A DNA stretch of 64,000 nucleotides from Poa pratensis. Taxonomy: Eukaryota > Streptophyta > Magnoliopsida > Poales > Poaceae. How positions within the stretch are numbered: position 1 is the stretch's first letter; every line of letters begins with the position of its first letter. The notes under the pieces were generated by a model. The model did no database searches and was not told the origin of the DNA. It saw nothing but the letters and a program-made list of their open reading frames with translations. The position numbers and the translations under genes are program-made. The stretch is taken from the NCBI GenBank assembly GCA_947311845.1, contig CAMZMU010000063.1, positions 60,764,769-60,828,768 on the forward strand, written 5' to 3'. Positions 10,687-20,510 of the stretch are shown here, one piece after another.

Positions 10687-13600
10687 CTCGGCGGCAATTG
10701 AAGGTCCCCCTACTTTGATGACATCTTCGAGGATGACTTCCGATAACCTGGTCTTGATGCGTTGGAAGTCTTTTCTAAGATCCTTATCGGAGTGGCCTTT
10801 GTCATATTCGACCCATGTTTGCAAAGCAGATGGCAAAATCAATTGTGCTGCATCTCGGATTAACATGTTAATATGACGGAGGGCGTAGAAGGCATCCATC
10901 ACGCTGCCCGGCTGCTCCTTGAGGCAAGAGAACTGGGTGACATGCTTGAAATGGTGCAACTTGTTTTGAGGATTGACAAAAATGCTCGCTTTCTTGTCGA
11001 AGACGCCTCCCTTTTGGGCGTAGCCCTGAAGAGCTTGATTGAGGACAGCAATTATGTTGGCATAGCGTTTCTTAGTACTACTACCTGAGTCAAAATAAGT
11101 GGCATAGGAATAGCTCGGGTTTAGGATGATGAGGACGCAGTACTTGTCCCTGCTCAACACAATTTAAATGATGATGATCAGAAACAGGCATTGAACTCAG
11201 AAAGGCACAAGACGGTGGCGAGCGGATGTGTACTTACTCGGGAAAGAAAGGCACAAGAAGGCTATTCTTTTGCTGGTTTTGCAGCATGAACCTCTCGAGG
11301 TACTCAACTGCCCTGGTCCGTGTCACTGATCCTTCCACGAGCTGGCTGTCACGCATGTAGTAGGGATCCGCTACCGCGACGTGCGGGATATTATCTCTGT
11401 GGATAGTCATTGCCTCATTGAGCGCGTATAGGCGGACCAAGTTATAGTTGAGCCGCTTCTGGTGAAATAGATTGAACAAGTCCTCGTATGCTATGAAGAA
11501 CAGATCCGCGGGGTCTTCACGGACGACTACCAACCCGCCATCTTCCATTGGCACTTGGGCAGTGCACACCGGGTAATTTGGATCCCTGTCTTTAAGAAGA
11601 AGGCCCTCTAGCATAAGGATAGACTGGTTCAAAGAGATCATTGGCGGAGTTGCGAGGCGGACCATCTCCGGAGGCAATATCGGTTTTCCAGCTTCATGAA
11701 CCATGTGCGCCGATTTGTCCGGACGGGGTGGTATGGTGTCTTCACGACCCTGGATAATCATAGGAGGTGGCTGGCTCGCAGAGGCGCCCTTTGATCCCTT
11801 TGATATCTTGTTGGGGGGCTTCCTGGGCTTACTGCTCCGTGGCTGCCCTACAAGCCCCTCTGCAACCGATTTCGCAATCGTGCCAGGGGAGAAAACGCCG
11901 GTAGCCAGTTTGTCTTGAGCTGCAGCGCCGGCTGCTGGAGGTGTCTCTTGAGATAAACCCTGGAAGTCCAGGCGCTGCGTGACTGCATTGAGACGAGCAG
12001 GTTGATCGGCGTGGGCACGGAAGGGTGGTTCGTGATCCACAGGAGGCATGAATGCGTCGTGGTCTTCGGCGCCAGTGTTGATGAAGGCATTGATGTCCAT
12101 AGGATCATCATCGTCGTCGTCGTTGCCATCAATAAGTTGAGGTGCAGAGGCGTTGCCTAATTGCACCGGTTGTGGTTCAGAGCCTAATTGCAAAGGTTGT
12201 GGTTCAGAGCCTACCAACAGTTGCTTCTGGCGGTTGGTGGTAGTGGCGACGGCTGCAGGCTTCCTCGGGGGCTTCGTGGGACGGATCGGGGCGTCCCGCC
12301 GGAACTTTGAGGTGGCGCCGGTGTTGCGTCTTGGGCCCTCATCAATAATACCCCCCCCCCCCAAGACGAATCTGGGTCTTCGGCCATGGCGTGATCCATT
12401 CGGGCACTTTCCAAGGACCAAGTGTTTGTCGGATCCCGGAGGTTGAACGGGGGGGTCAATGTTGTAATACGCCCTCGGTACCGTGACTACCTTGACCTTC
12501 ATAAAAGCCTTGTCCATTGGAGCGTGGTGCATTTGTGTGCTGCCTGTTTGTAGGACAAGGCCCGAAGCAACTTCCTTCAACTCGCCGCCGGCCTCTACCC
12601 TATGCAGGAGTATGCAAGGCGTTTCCTAGAGTGAAATTAAGCACCATATGCATTTGTGATTAATCATGCATGAGATGGCAGTCATCGATCGAAGCAGGCA
12701 TAGTTATAGAGAAGACGACGCGGACTAACTAATTAGTTACCTTGGTGACGGCGTCCAGCTCGGCTTCCGTCGAGACAAGGGCGCCGGTGCCGGCGGCGGC
12801 TGGAGTATTCTTCTCGGGTGCCGGTACCGTACGCAGCGCCGGTGTGACCAAAGGGGCCATGGGCGGCGGGGTCACCATGTCGTCCGGCGACCGGTGCTGC
12901 TGGTTCATGGTGGAGTTGCTGCCGGAGAAGCTGGGCACGTGTATCGACCCCTGATGACCTCCCGCAGCCCAGGCAGCTATCCCCTCCATTAACTGCGGGG
13001 GAAGGATCTGTTGGAGCCTATCTTGGACTAGCTTTTCCACCGTGCCGGCATCCACGGTGTTCTTCTTCAGTTCCTCCAGCTCCGCCCTTAGCTGCTGAAC
13101 CTCGGCTTTATCCTGCTTGGACGTCCTCCTCCTCTTTTTCGTCTCGCCGGCGCCGTCCGAGCTGTAGTACTCTGTGAACTTCATGCTCGTACCATAGCCC
13201 GTCACACGGCCAGCTGATGTCGGCGGCGCCGACTTGTCCCTTTCCCTGAAAGAGTTCATCGCCCGGTTGAAAGTAGTGTCCCACACTTCCCTCGAACCCT
13301 GGGACGACGGGCCGGCCTCAGCCTCAGCCTTCAACTCTTCCTCCTGCACACAAAGGTGAACACACTTAGAAATTTGAGATCAACGCAATGGACTTTGAGA
13401 TATCTGTGGTATTTAAATTCCCTTACCAGCTTTTCCTGGAATTTCTTCACATCGTCGTACTTGGTAACGAACTCCCCAGTCGCCCAGTCGAGATAGTAGC
13501 GGGACCGGACAAAGTTCCTGGTCTGCTCGTCTAAGATTTTATCCCATGGGTTTTCCAGATTACGACGTGCTATTTCCCTATCCTCCTTTTCCCAAGTGGG

Positions 13601-14422
13601 TTGTTTCCCTTTGTAACCGCCGCTTCCCAAATGGTGGTTTCCTAAGTTCAGCGCCCGCATTTCCTTCCCCCACTTGGTCCATTTTGCACACACCTCAGAT
13701 TTTAAAAACTCCTTAAATTCCTCGAACTCTTCTAAGGTGATGTGAGGCTCTTGTATACTAATATCCTCCCAGCTCTTTTTCTTCTGAATCTTCGCCTTCA
13801 CCCGGCTTTTCCAGCTGCTCAAGGCGGTGCTCATCTTCGTGATGGCGTAATTATCCACATTTTTGGGGAGCGGGTTCGGGAACGTGTATCGTTTGTGAAC
13901 CCTCCTGAGGAGGTGTTCGACCAAAGCCGCATTATCGTCGCTTCTGAGGTCAGTCGTGTTGATCGACACGCCTTCTCGGAGGATGCACCCTAGTTGCATG
14001 CTGTACCCTCGTGCAACTTTCTTAGGCATCAATGGTGCGCCACTTAAACTGACCTCCGTGATCACGTCCGTGACATTGTCCACCGACTGCACTTTCCGCG
14101 GTTTGGTCCTTGGCCTCCGCTTCTTCTTGTTCTGAGCGGCCGGGTTGCTGCAGCCGGGTTCCGTTTGGTCGCCGCCATCGGTGGGACCATCCGTGCGGTC
14201 ATCGCCAGTGGTGGGGCCATCCGTGTGGTCGCCACCATCTCCTGAGGTGTCATCCTCACCACCTTCTTCGTTGTATTCGGGGTCGGACTCCCGTACCTCT
14301 TGCTGCTCAGCCTCGGGGCCACTAGTGGCCGCGGCATCCCCCATATGTTTTTCCCAGAAGTCCTTGTTGTGTTCTCTTGCTTGCTCTTCGACGCTCATGC
14401 GCTTAGAAGCGTCGCCCGACAT
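10687..14422 (-). CDS. CACTA-encoded Transposase_24 / DUF8039 / Ulp1-like protein
   Basis: A four-exon gene inferred from GT-AG sites that keep frame: exons 14422-13427, 13343-12741, 12625-11238 and 11149-10687 (1150 codons). Residues 1-332 have an acidic N-terminus, a basic KKKRRPRTKPRK stretch and the plant Ptta/En/Spm segment (PWDKILDEQTRNFVRSRYYLDW). Exon 2 holds an NLS-like KKRRRTSK and a coiled coil. Exon 3 starts with a DUF8039-like segment (KEVASGLV...MHHAPM) and a Pro/Gln-rich part. Exon 4 is Ulp1/C48-like, but the usual catalytic HW is KY (DKYCVLII) and the LCGYY-type Cys motif is MDAFY; the Asp (YFDS) remains. So it is probably a dead protease fold. A poly-G/C run at 12351-12362 may affect the frame. 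TnpA-like DNA binding is plausible, not shown. Confidence 0.7.
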
Positions 14423-14532
14423 GTTTGAACTGCATTAAAAAGAGGCAAAAAGTTAGTATAACAAATATAAGAGAAAAAAAATCACCTAACTAAGTACTAA
14501 GATACCCCGGCCCATGCATTAGTCGCAATACC

Positions 14533-14960
14533 CCATATGTCCTATTTTTAGCAAAGTCATGCCAAATTTCACGAAAAAATTCGGCATGACCTTTGCTAAA
14601 AAAGGGACATATGGAGTACCCGAATTTGCCGGAACGGAAGTTAATCGACGTTCCGGCAATCTCAAGGGCCTCTCGGGGTACCTGCAAGCATTTCCAACAA
14701 AAAAACACATCTCTGGCCGGCATCTCGGCCGGCATCTCCACGACACGATGGTCGGAGCACAAGCACAATACACCATATGTCCTATTTTTAGCAAAGTCAT
14801 GCCAAATTTCACGAAAAAAATCGGCATGACCTTTGCTAAAAAAGGGACATATGGAGTACCCGAAATTGCCGGAACGGAAGTTAATCGACGTTCCGGCAAT
14901 CTCAAGGGTCTCGGGGTACCTGCATATATTTCACAAAAAAAACACATCATCTCCGGCCGG
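14533..14960. repeat. Tandem 240-bp repeats with hairpins in CACTA
   Basis: Two copies of a roughly 240-bp unit start at 14533 and 14773. Each begins with a near-perfect inverted repeat of about 30-bp arms (CCATATGTCC...GGGACATATGG, 14533-14615 and 14773-14855) and continues with a second hairpin (TTGCCGGAACG...CGTTCCGGCAA). They lie just upstream of the minus-strand gene. Confidence 0.85.
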
Positions 14961-15184
14961 CATCTCCACGACACGATGGTCGGAGCACAAGCACAAACAC
15001 CCAACTCCACGACACGATGGTCGGAGCCACATCCACATCTCAAAAAAAAAATCCACATGTCCGGCCGGCATCTCCGGCCGGCATCGCCACATCCCACATC
15101 TCACCTGAAAGAACGCGGTGCTTCTTCCCAACTTCCTGCATACGGAAAAACAATATATTAGTTTACAAATGAAATGCATTTCAA

Positions 15185-15605
15185 AAATACAAGTAAAACT
15201 AACCTAACAGCAGCAGCACTAACCTAGCAACACAACTAGAAACTAACCTAGCTAGCACTAGCAGCAGCAACTAACATCAACTAACATCAACTAACAAGCA
15301 GCAACTAATTAACAGCAAGCACTAACAACTAGCAAAAACTTAGCACTAACCTAACACTAACCTAGCTAGTAGCAACTAACAACTAGCAAGCACTAACCTA
15401 GCTAGTAGCAACTAACCTAACACTAACCTAACAGCAAGCAGCAACTAACAGCAACACACCTAACAGCAACTAAACTAACCTAAACTAACAAGTAAAATTA
15501 TCAACTAACTAACCTAAACTAACAACTAACCTAACAGCCTAAACTAACCTAAAGCACAAGCAAGCAAGCAACAAACTAACCTAAACTAACAACTAACCTA
15601 ATAGC
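15185..15605. repeat. Simple CTAAC/CAGCAA low-complexity tract
   Basis: About 420 bp composed of CTAACCTAA, AGCAACTAAC and similar short words. Non-coding. Confidence 0.8.
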
Positions 15606-15719
15606 AACTGAAATTATCAAATTCGTTCAAGAATTTTAGTGTAGGCATTTTGACAAACACCATCGGTGCTAGGAGGGAGAGGAGACCAGGGGAGGAGGAG
15701 GGGTCACCTTCGGTGCTAG

Positions 15720-16090
15720 GAGGGAGAGGAGGTGGCCGGCGGCGGTGTCGAGGGCGGTGCGCCGTGTCCGGGCGGTGGCGGCGAGGTCGTCGGTGGCACG
15801 GGCGCGAGGTGGGCGAGGCCGAGGCGGCACGGGCGCGAGGTGGGCGAGGCCGAGGCGGCACGGGCGCGAGGTGGGCGAGGCCGAGGCGGGGGCGTCGGCG
15901 GCGGCTCGAGGTCGACGGCGACGAATTGGGGCGGGCGAGGTCGTCGGTGGCACGGGCGCGAGGTGGGCGAGGCCGAGGGGGCACGGGCGCGAGGTGGGTG
16001 AGGCCGAGGCGGCACGGGCGCGAGGTGGGCGAGGCCGAGGCGGGGGCGTCGGCGGCGGCTCGAGGTCGACGGCGACGAGTGGGTCGAGGT
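15720..16090. repeat. GC-rich tandem repeat in CACTA
   Basis: Repeated units containing GGCGCGAGGTGGGCGAGGCC, present six or more times and partly in larger duplicated blocks. It gives long overlapping Arg/Ala/Pro-rich ORFs on both strands that I do not regard as genes. Confidence 0.85.
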
Positions 16091-16140
16091 CTCGAGGAAG
16101 AAGAAGAGAAAGAACTGGCGGGGACGCGAAATATGCCTAA

Positions 16141-16525
16141 GTGTTGGAATTCTGTGGTGCATGGGCAGGGGTGCGCCACAGAATGTGCATATTCTGTGGC
16201 GCATCTGACACGTGCGCCACAGAATATGCTAATTCTGTGGCGCATGGGCAGGGGTGCGCCACAGAATGTGCATATTCTGTGGCGCATCTGACACGTGCGC
16301 CACAGAATGGGCCCAAAAGTGGCTGACCCGTGGGTGGGTGTGGGGCCCGCACACTTTCTATGGCGCACCACTATTGGTGCGCCACAGAATAGGGTCATTC
16401 TGTGGCGCACCATGCTTGCAGTGCGCCACAGAATTGTTACATTTCTGTGGCGCACTGTGACAGATGCGCCACAGAATGTGTTTTGTGGCGCACGGCTAGT
16501 TTCGTGCGCCACAGAATAGGGATCC
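16141..16525. repeat. CACTA subterminal repeats, right side
   Basis: A dozen or so ATTCTGTGGCGCA motifs in both orientations, mirroring the array at the other end of the element. Confidence 0.85.
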
Positions 16526-16628
16526 ATAGAAAAGCTTTTTCCTACTAGTGCTTGCTGCTGCACTCATCATACCTTCCTCTTGGGGTTCCCAACTGACGTG
16601 TGACGTTACACGCATCAAGCATAGTTTC

Positions 16629-16646
16629 TGGCGCTGTTGCCGGGGA
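16629..16646 (+). other. Relic PBS captured in LTR end
   Basis: TGGCGCTGTTGCCGGGGA differs by one base from the tRNA-Asp-complementary PBS. It lies inside what the target duplication of E shows to be the LTR. The copy in the 3' LTR of E is TGGCGCCGTTGCCGGTGA. Confidence 0.7.
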
Positions 16647-16685
16647 GATATTCCCTCGTCAACTTAGAGCCACCAACACGTTTTC

Positions 16686-16703
16686 TGGCGCCGTTGCCGG
16701 GGA
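16686..16703 (+). other. Primer-binding site (tRNA-Asp), element F
   Basis: TGGCGCCGTTGCCGGGGA, complementary to the 3' end of plant tRNA-Asp. It is separated from the LTR end (CCACCA) by a 10-bp spacer. It sets the 5' to 3' polarity of F as plus. Confidence 0.85.
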
Positions 16704-16863
16704 AAACCGAATTGTTTCTGCAAGGGGAGTCTCTCACACCCAATCTCTTTACTTTGTTATTTGTCTTGCTTAGTTTATTTTTATTTAGTCTTGTTTGCTC
16801 TCCTTATCAAAAACACAAAAAAATTAGTTACTTGTTTATTTCAGTTTGATTTTGTTTTTCAAA

Positions 16864-18951
16864 ATGAGTACTCCTGAGAACACTAAGTTGTGTGACTTCA
16901 CTAGCACAAACGACAATGATTTCATATGCACTCCTATTGCTCCACCTGCTTCTACAGCAGAATTTTATGAAATTAAACCTGCTCTATTAAATCTTGTTAT
17001 GAAAGAGCAATTTTCTGGTGTTAGTACTGATGATGCTGCTGCCCATCTTAATAACTTTGTTGAACTTTGTGAAATGCAAAAGTATAAGGATATGGATGGG
17101 GATATTATAAAACTGAAACTTTTTCCTTTCTCCTTGAGAGGAAGAGCTAAAGAATGGTTGCTTTCTTTGCCTAGAAATAGTATTGATTCTTGGACAAAAT
17201 GCAAAGATGCTTTCATAGGGAAATATTATCCTCCTGCTAAGATTATATCCTTGAGAAGTAGTATTATGAATTTTAAACAACTTGATAATGAACATGTTGC
17301 TCAAGCTTGGGAAAGAATGAAATCTTTGGTGAAGAATTGTCCCACTCATGGACTGACTACTTGGATGATCATCCAAACCTTTTATGCAGGATTAAATTTT
17401 TCCTCAAGGAACTTATTGGATTCGGCCTCTGGAGGAACCTTTATGTCCATCACTTTAGGTGCAGCAACAAAGCTACTTGATGATATGATGATCAACTATT
17501 CCGAATGGCACACCGAAAGAGCTCCTCAAGGTAAGAAGGTAAATTCTGTTGAAGAAACCTCCTCTTTGAGTGATAAGATTGATGCTATTATGTCTATGCT
17601 TGTGAATGGTAGATCTCATGTTGATCCTAATAATGTTCCTTTAGCTTCATTGGTTGCTCAAGAAGAGCATGTTGATGTAAACTTCATTAAAAACAACAAC
17701 TTCAACAACAATGCTTATAGGAATAATTTTGGTAGCAACAACTATAAGCCTTATCCTTCAAATGGTTATGGCAATTCTTATGGTAATTCCTACAGCAACA
17801 ATAGAAGTGTGTCCTCTGATCTTGAAGCTATGCTTAAAGAATTTATTAGCACACAAAAAGCATTCAATAAAACTGTTGAGGAAAAGTTTGAAAAAATTGA
17901 TGTTCTTGCTTCTAAAGTTGATAGTCTTGCTCATGATGTTGAAATTCTAAAACTGAAAGTTATGCCTAATGAAGTTAAAGATACTAAGTCATTTGCTACA
18001 GCAAATGCCATCCAAGTTCGAATTGATAATAATATTAGGATGTTGGCTGAATTGCATGCTAGGTGGGAAAAAGAGGAAAGGCTTGAAAAAGAGAATAGAA
18101 TAGTTAGAGTTTGTACTATCACCACCACTAGTAATGCTAATGTTTTACATGCTAGTAAGCCTCCTACTATTGATGGTAATGTTATTGGTGTTGGTAATGT
18201 CTCTACTACTTCTGCAAAGCGTTTGAAATTGCCTAAAACTGCTGAAACTTTTTCTGATAAAAGTGCTGAATTTTTTCAAACTATTGGTGACAATGGTTCC
18301 ACCACCATTGACAATAATGATTTTGATGATTGTAACATCTCTGAAGTTATTATGTTCTTGCAAAAATTAGCTAGAAGTCACAATGCTAGCACTATTAATT
18401 TGGCTTTTACAAAGCATATTACAAATGCTCTTTTGCAAGCTAGGGAGGAGAAGTTGAAACTTAAAGCTTCTATTCCTAGGAAATTAAAAGATGGTTGGGA
18501 ACCCATCATTAAGGTAAAGGTGAATGATTTTGATTGCAATTCCTTGTGTGATCTTGGTGCAAGTATTTCGGTTTTGCCAAAGAAGCTTTATGATATTCTT
18601 GATTTGCCACCTTTGGAACATTGTTATTTGGATGTTTTTCTCGCTGATAATGCTATGAAGAAACCTTTGGGGCGAGTTAATGATGTTTTTATTACAGTAA
18701 ACAATAACCTTGTCCCTGTTGATTTTATTGTTATGGATATTGAATGCAATGCATCTTGTCCTATTGTTTTGGGAAGACCTTTTCTTCGAACTGTTGGTGC
18801 CATCATTGATATGAAAGAAGGTAATATAAGGTACCAATTTCCTCTCAAGAAAGGTATGGAACACTTCCCTAGGAAGAGAATGAAGTTACCTTTTGACTCT
18901 ATTGTTAGAGCAAGTTATGATGTTGATGCTTCTCCACTTGACAACACTTGA
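16864..18951 (+). CDS. Gypsy gag-protease polyprotein (element F)
   Basis: A complete 695-codon ORF from ATG at 16864 (ACAAAATGAG context); the frame is open slightly upstream but has no better ATG. Residues about 40-220 form the retrotransposon gag (capsid) domain with LKLFPFSLRGRAKEWLLSLP and WTKCKDAFIGKYYP. A low-complexity Asn/Tyr/Gly segment and a coiled coil follow. The C-terminal 150 residues are a retropepsin-like domain with active-site CDLGAS and the flap/second half PIVLGRPFLRT. No zinc knuckle, RT or integrase follows. Such gag-only elements depend on pol supplied by another element. The gene is intact, so it could still be expressed. Confidence 0.85.
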   Translation: MSTPENTKLCDFTSTNDNDFICTPIAPPASTAEFYEIKPALLNLVMKEQFSGVSTDDAAAHLNNFVELCEMQKYKDMDGDIIKLKLFPFSLRGRAKEWLLSLPRNSIDSWTKCKDAFIGKYYPPAKIISLRSSIMNFKQLDNEHVAQAWERMKSLVKNCPTHGLTTWMIIQTFYAGLNFSSRNLLDSASGGTFMSITLGAATKLLDDMMINYSEWHTERAPQGKKVNSVEETSSLSDKIDAIMSMLVNGRSHVDPNNVPLASLVAQEEHVDVNFIKNNNFNNNAYRNNFGSNNYKPYPSNGYGNSYGNSYSNNRSVSSDLEAMLKEFISTQKAFNKTVEEKFEKIDVLASKVDSLAHDVEILKLKVMPNEVKDTKSFATANAIQVRIDNNIRMLAELHARWEKEERLEKENRIVRVCTITTTSNANVLHASKPPTIDGNVIGVGNVSTTSAKRLKLPKTAETFSDKSAEFFQTIGDNGSTTIDNNDFDDCNISEVIMFLQKLARSHNASTINLAFTKHITNALLQAREEKLKLKASIPRKLKDGWEPIIKVKVNDFDCNSLCDLGASISVLPKKLYDILDLPPLEHCYLDVFLADNAMKKPLGRVNDVFITVNNNLVPVDFIVMDIECNASCPIVLGRPFLRTVGAIIDMKEGNIRYQFPLKKGMEHFPRKRMKLPFDSIVRASYDVDASPLDNT

Positions 18952-19186
18952 TTTTCACTTTCTGCGCCTAGCTGAAAGGCGTTAAAGAAAAGCGCTTATG
19001 GGAGACAACCCATCGTTTTTATTTGCTGTTATTTTTGTTTTCTTTGAGTCAAGGAGTTTTGTTACTTCTGTAGCAACTCCTTTGTATCTTTATTTTATCG
19101 CAATGTTGTGCCAAGTAAAGTTCTATATTGAAAGTTGATGCAAGATTCTTGAGCGTCGGAATTTTTTTCAGAATTTTTTGAATTTT
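18952..19186 (+). other. Post-gag region and deletion junction
   Basis: Non-coding sequence after F gag, containing the GCGCTTATGGGAGACAACCC segment seen after gag in related elements (compare 48683). It passes without any LTR into the reversed E gag around 19190-19236, marking a rearrangement breakpoint. Confidence 0.65.
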
Positions 19187-20323
19187 CTACAGGGAGATAA
19201 GCTCAAATCCGTGACATACTATATCATCAAGTAGGTTTAGAATTTCAACATCATGAGCAAGACTATCAACTTTAGAAGCAAGAACATCAATTTTTTCAAA
19301 CTTTTCCTCAACAGTTTTATTGAAAGCTTTTTGTGTGCTAATAAATTCTTTAAGCATAGCTTCAAGATCAGAGGACACACTTCTATTGTTGCTGTAGGAA
19401 TTACCATAAGAATTGCCATAACCATTTGAAGGATAAGGCTTATAGTTGTTGCTACCAAAATTATTCCTATAAGCATTGTTGTTGAAGTTGTTGTTTTTAA
19501 TGAAGTTTACATCAACATGCTCTTCTTGAGCAACCAATGAAGCTAAAGGAACATTATTAGGATCAACATGAGATCTACCATTCACAAGCATAGACATAAT
19601 AGCATCAATCTTATCACTCAAAGAGGAGGTTTCTTCAACAGAATTTACCTTCTTACCTTGAGGAGCTCTTTCGGTGTGCCATTCGGAATAGTTGATCATC
19701 ATATCATCAAGTAGCTTTGTTGCTGCACCTAAAGTGATGGACATAAAGGTTCCTCCAGAGGCCGAATCCAATAAGTTCCTTGAGGAAAAATTTAATCCTG
19801 CATAAAAGGTTTGGATGATCATCCAAGTAGTCAGTCCATGAGTGGGACAATTCTTCACCAAAGATTTCATTCTTTCCCAAGCTTGAGCAACATGTTCATT
19901 ATCAAGTTGTTTAAAATTCATAATGCTACTTCTCAAGGATATAATCTTAGCAGGAGGATAATATTTCCCTATGAAAGCATCTTTGCATTTTGTCCAAGAA
20001 TCAATACTATTTCTAGGCAAAGAAAGCAACCATTCTTTAGCTCTTCCTCTCAAGGAGAAAGGAAAAAGTTTCAGTTTTATAATATCCCCATCCATATCCT
20101 TATACTTTTGCATTTCACAAAGTTCAACAAAGTTATTAAGATGGGCAGCAGCATCATCAGTACTAACACCAGAAAATTGCTCTTTCATAACAAGATTTAA
20201 TAGAGCAGGTTTAATTTCATAAAATTCTGCTGTAGAAGCAGGTGGAGCAATAGGAGTGCATATGAAATCATTGTTGTTTGTGCTAGTGAAGTCACACAAC
20301 TTAGTGTTCTCAGGAGTACTCAT
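19187..20323 (-). pseudogene. Truncated gag of element E
   Basis: Minus-strand gag from ATG at 20323, almost identical to residues 1-362 of F gag (only scattered substitutions such as TNNN for TNDN). After the codons for HDVEIL the sequence diverges at about 19236 and runs 16 codons into foreign sequence before a stop at 19187. The protease half is lost. With F gag it forms a tail-to-tail inverted repeat of about 1.09 kb arms. Confidence 0.85.
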
Positions 20324-20482
20324 TTTGAAAAACAAAATCAAACGAATTAAACAAGTAACTAATTTTTTTGTGTTTTTGATAAAGAGAGCAAACAAGACTA
20401 AATAAAAATAAACTAAGCAAGACAAATAACAAAGTAAAGAGATTGGGTGTGAGAGACTCCCCTTGCAGAAGCAATTCGGTTT

Positions 20483-20500
20483 TCCCCGGCAACGGCGCCA
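20483..20500 (-). other. Primer-binding site (tRNA-Asp), element E
   Basis: Minus strand TGGCGCCGTTGCCGGGGA, 10 bp from the LTR end at 20511. Confirms that E runs on the minus strand. Confidence 0.85.
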
Positions 20501-20510
20501 GAAAACGTGT

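Larger units (their letters stand above)
9869..16550 (-). mobile_element. CACTA (En/Spm) transposon inside the F LTR
   Basis: The element begins CACTAGTAGGAAAAAGC and ends with the inverted copy GCTTTTTCCTACTAGTG. It is flanked by the 3-bp TSD CTT (9866-9868 and 16551-16553), as expected for CACTA. Dense subterminal repeats containing ATTCTGTGGCGCA occupy both ends. The only gene, on the minus strand, encodes a Transposase_24 / DUF8039 / Ulp1-like protein. No TnpD-type transposase (Transposase_21) is visible, so the 6.7-kb element is probably non-autonomous. Confidence 0.92.
8333..16675 (+). repeat. 5' LTR of gypsy element F (split by CACTA)
   Basis: Plus-strand LTR starting TGATACGTCTCC and ending AGAGCCACCA. 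It is interrupted at 9868/16554 by the CACTA element. A TATA-like TATTTATT lies at 8702-8709 in the promoter half. The end contains a degenerate PBS copy at 16629-16646 (TGGCGCTGTTGCCGGGGA), followed 40 bp later by the intact PBS. It is in inverted orientation to both E LTRs. Confidence 0.82.

Noticed and set aside
15598..16563. Long overlapping Arg/Pro/Ala-rich ORFs on both strands
   Set aside because: They arise from the GC-rich tandem repeat and the subterminal motifs of the CACTA element; no domain and open in several frames at once.
16686..16703. tRNA-Asp gene (18 bp matching the tRNA 3' end)
   Set aside because: Only the primer-binding-site length matches and it sits right after an LTR; no cloverleaf.
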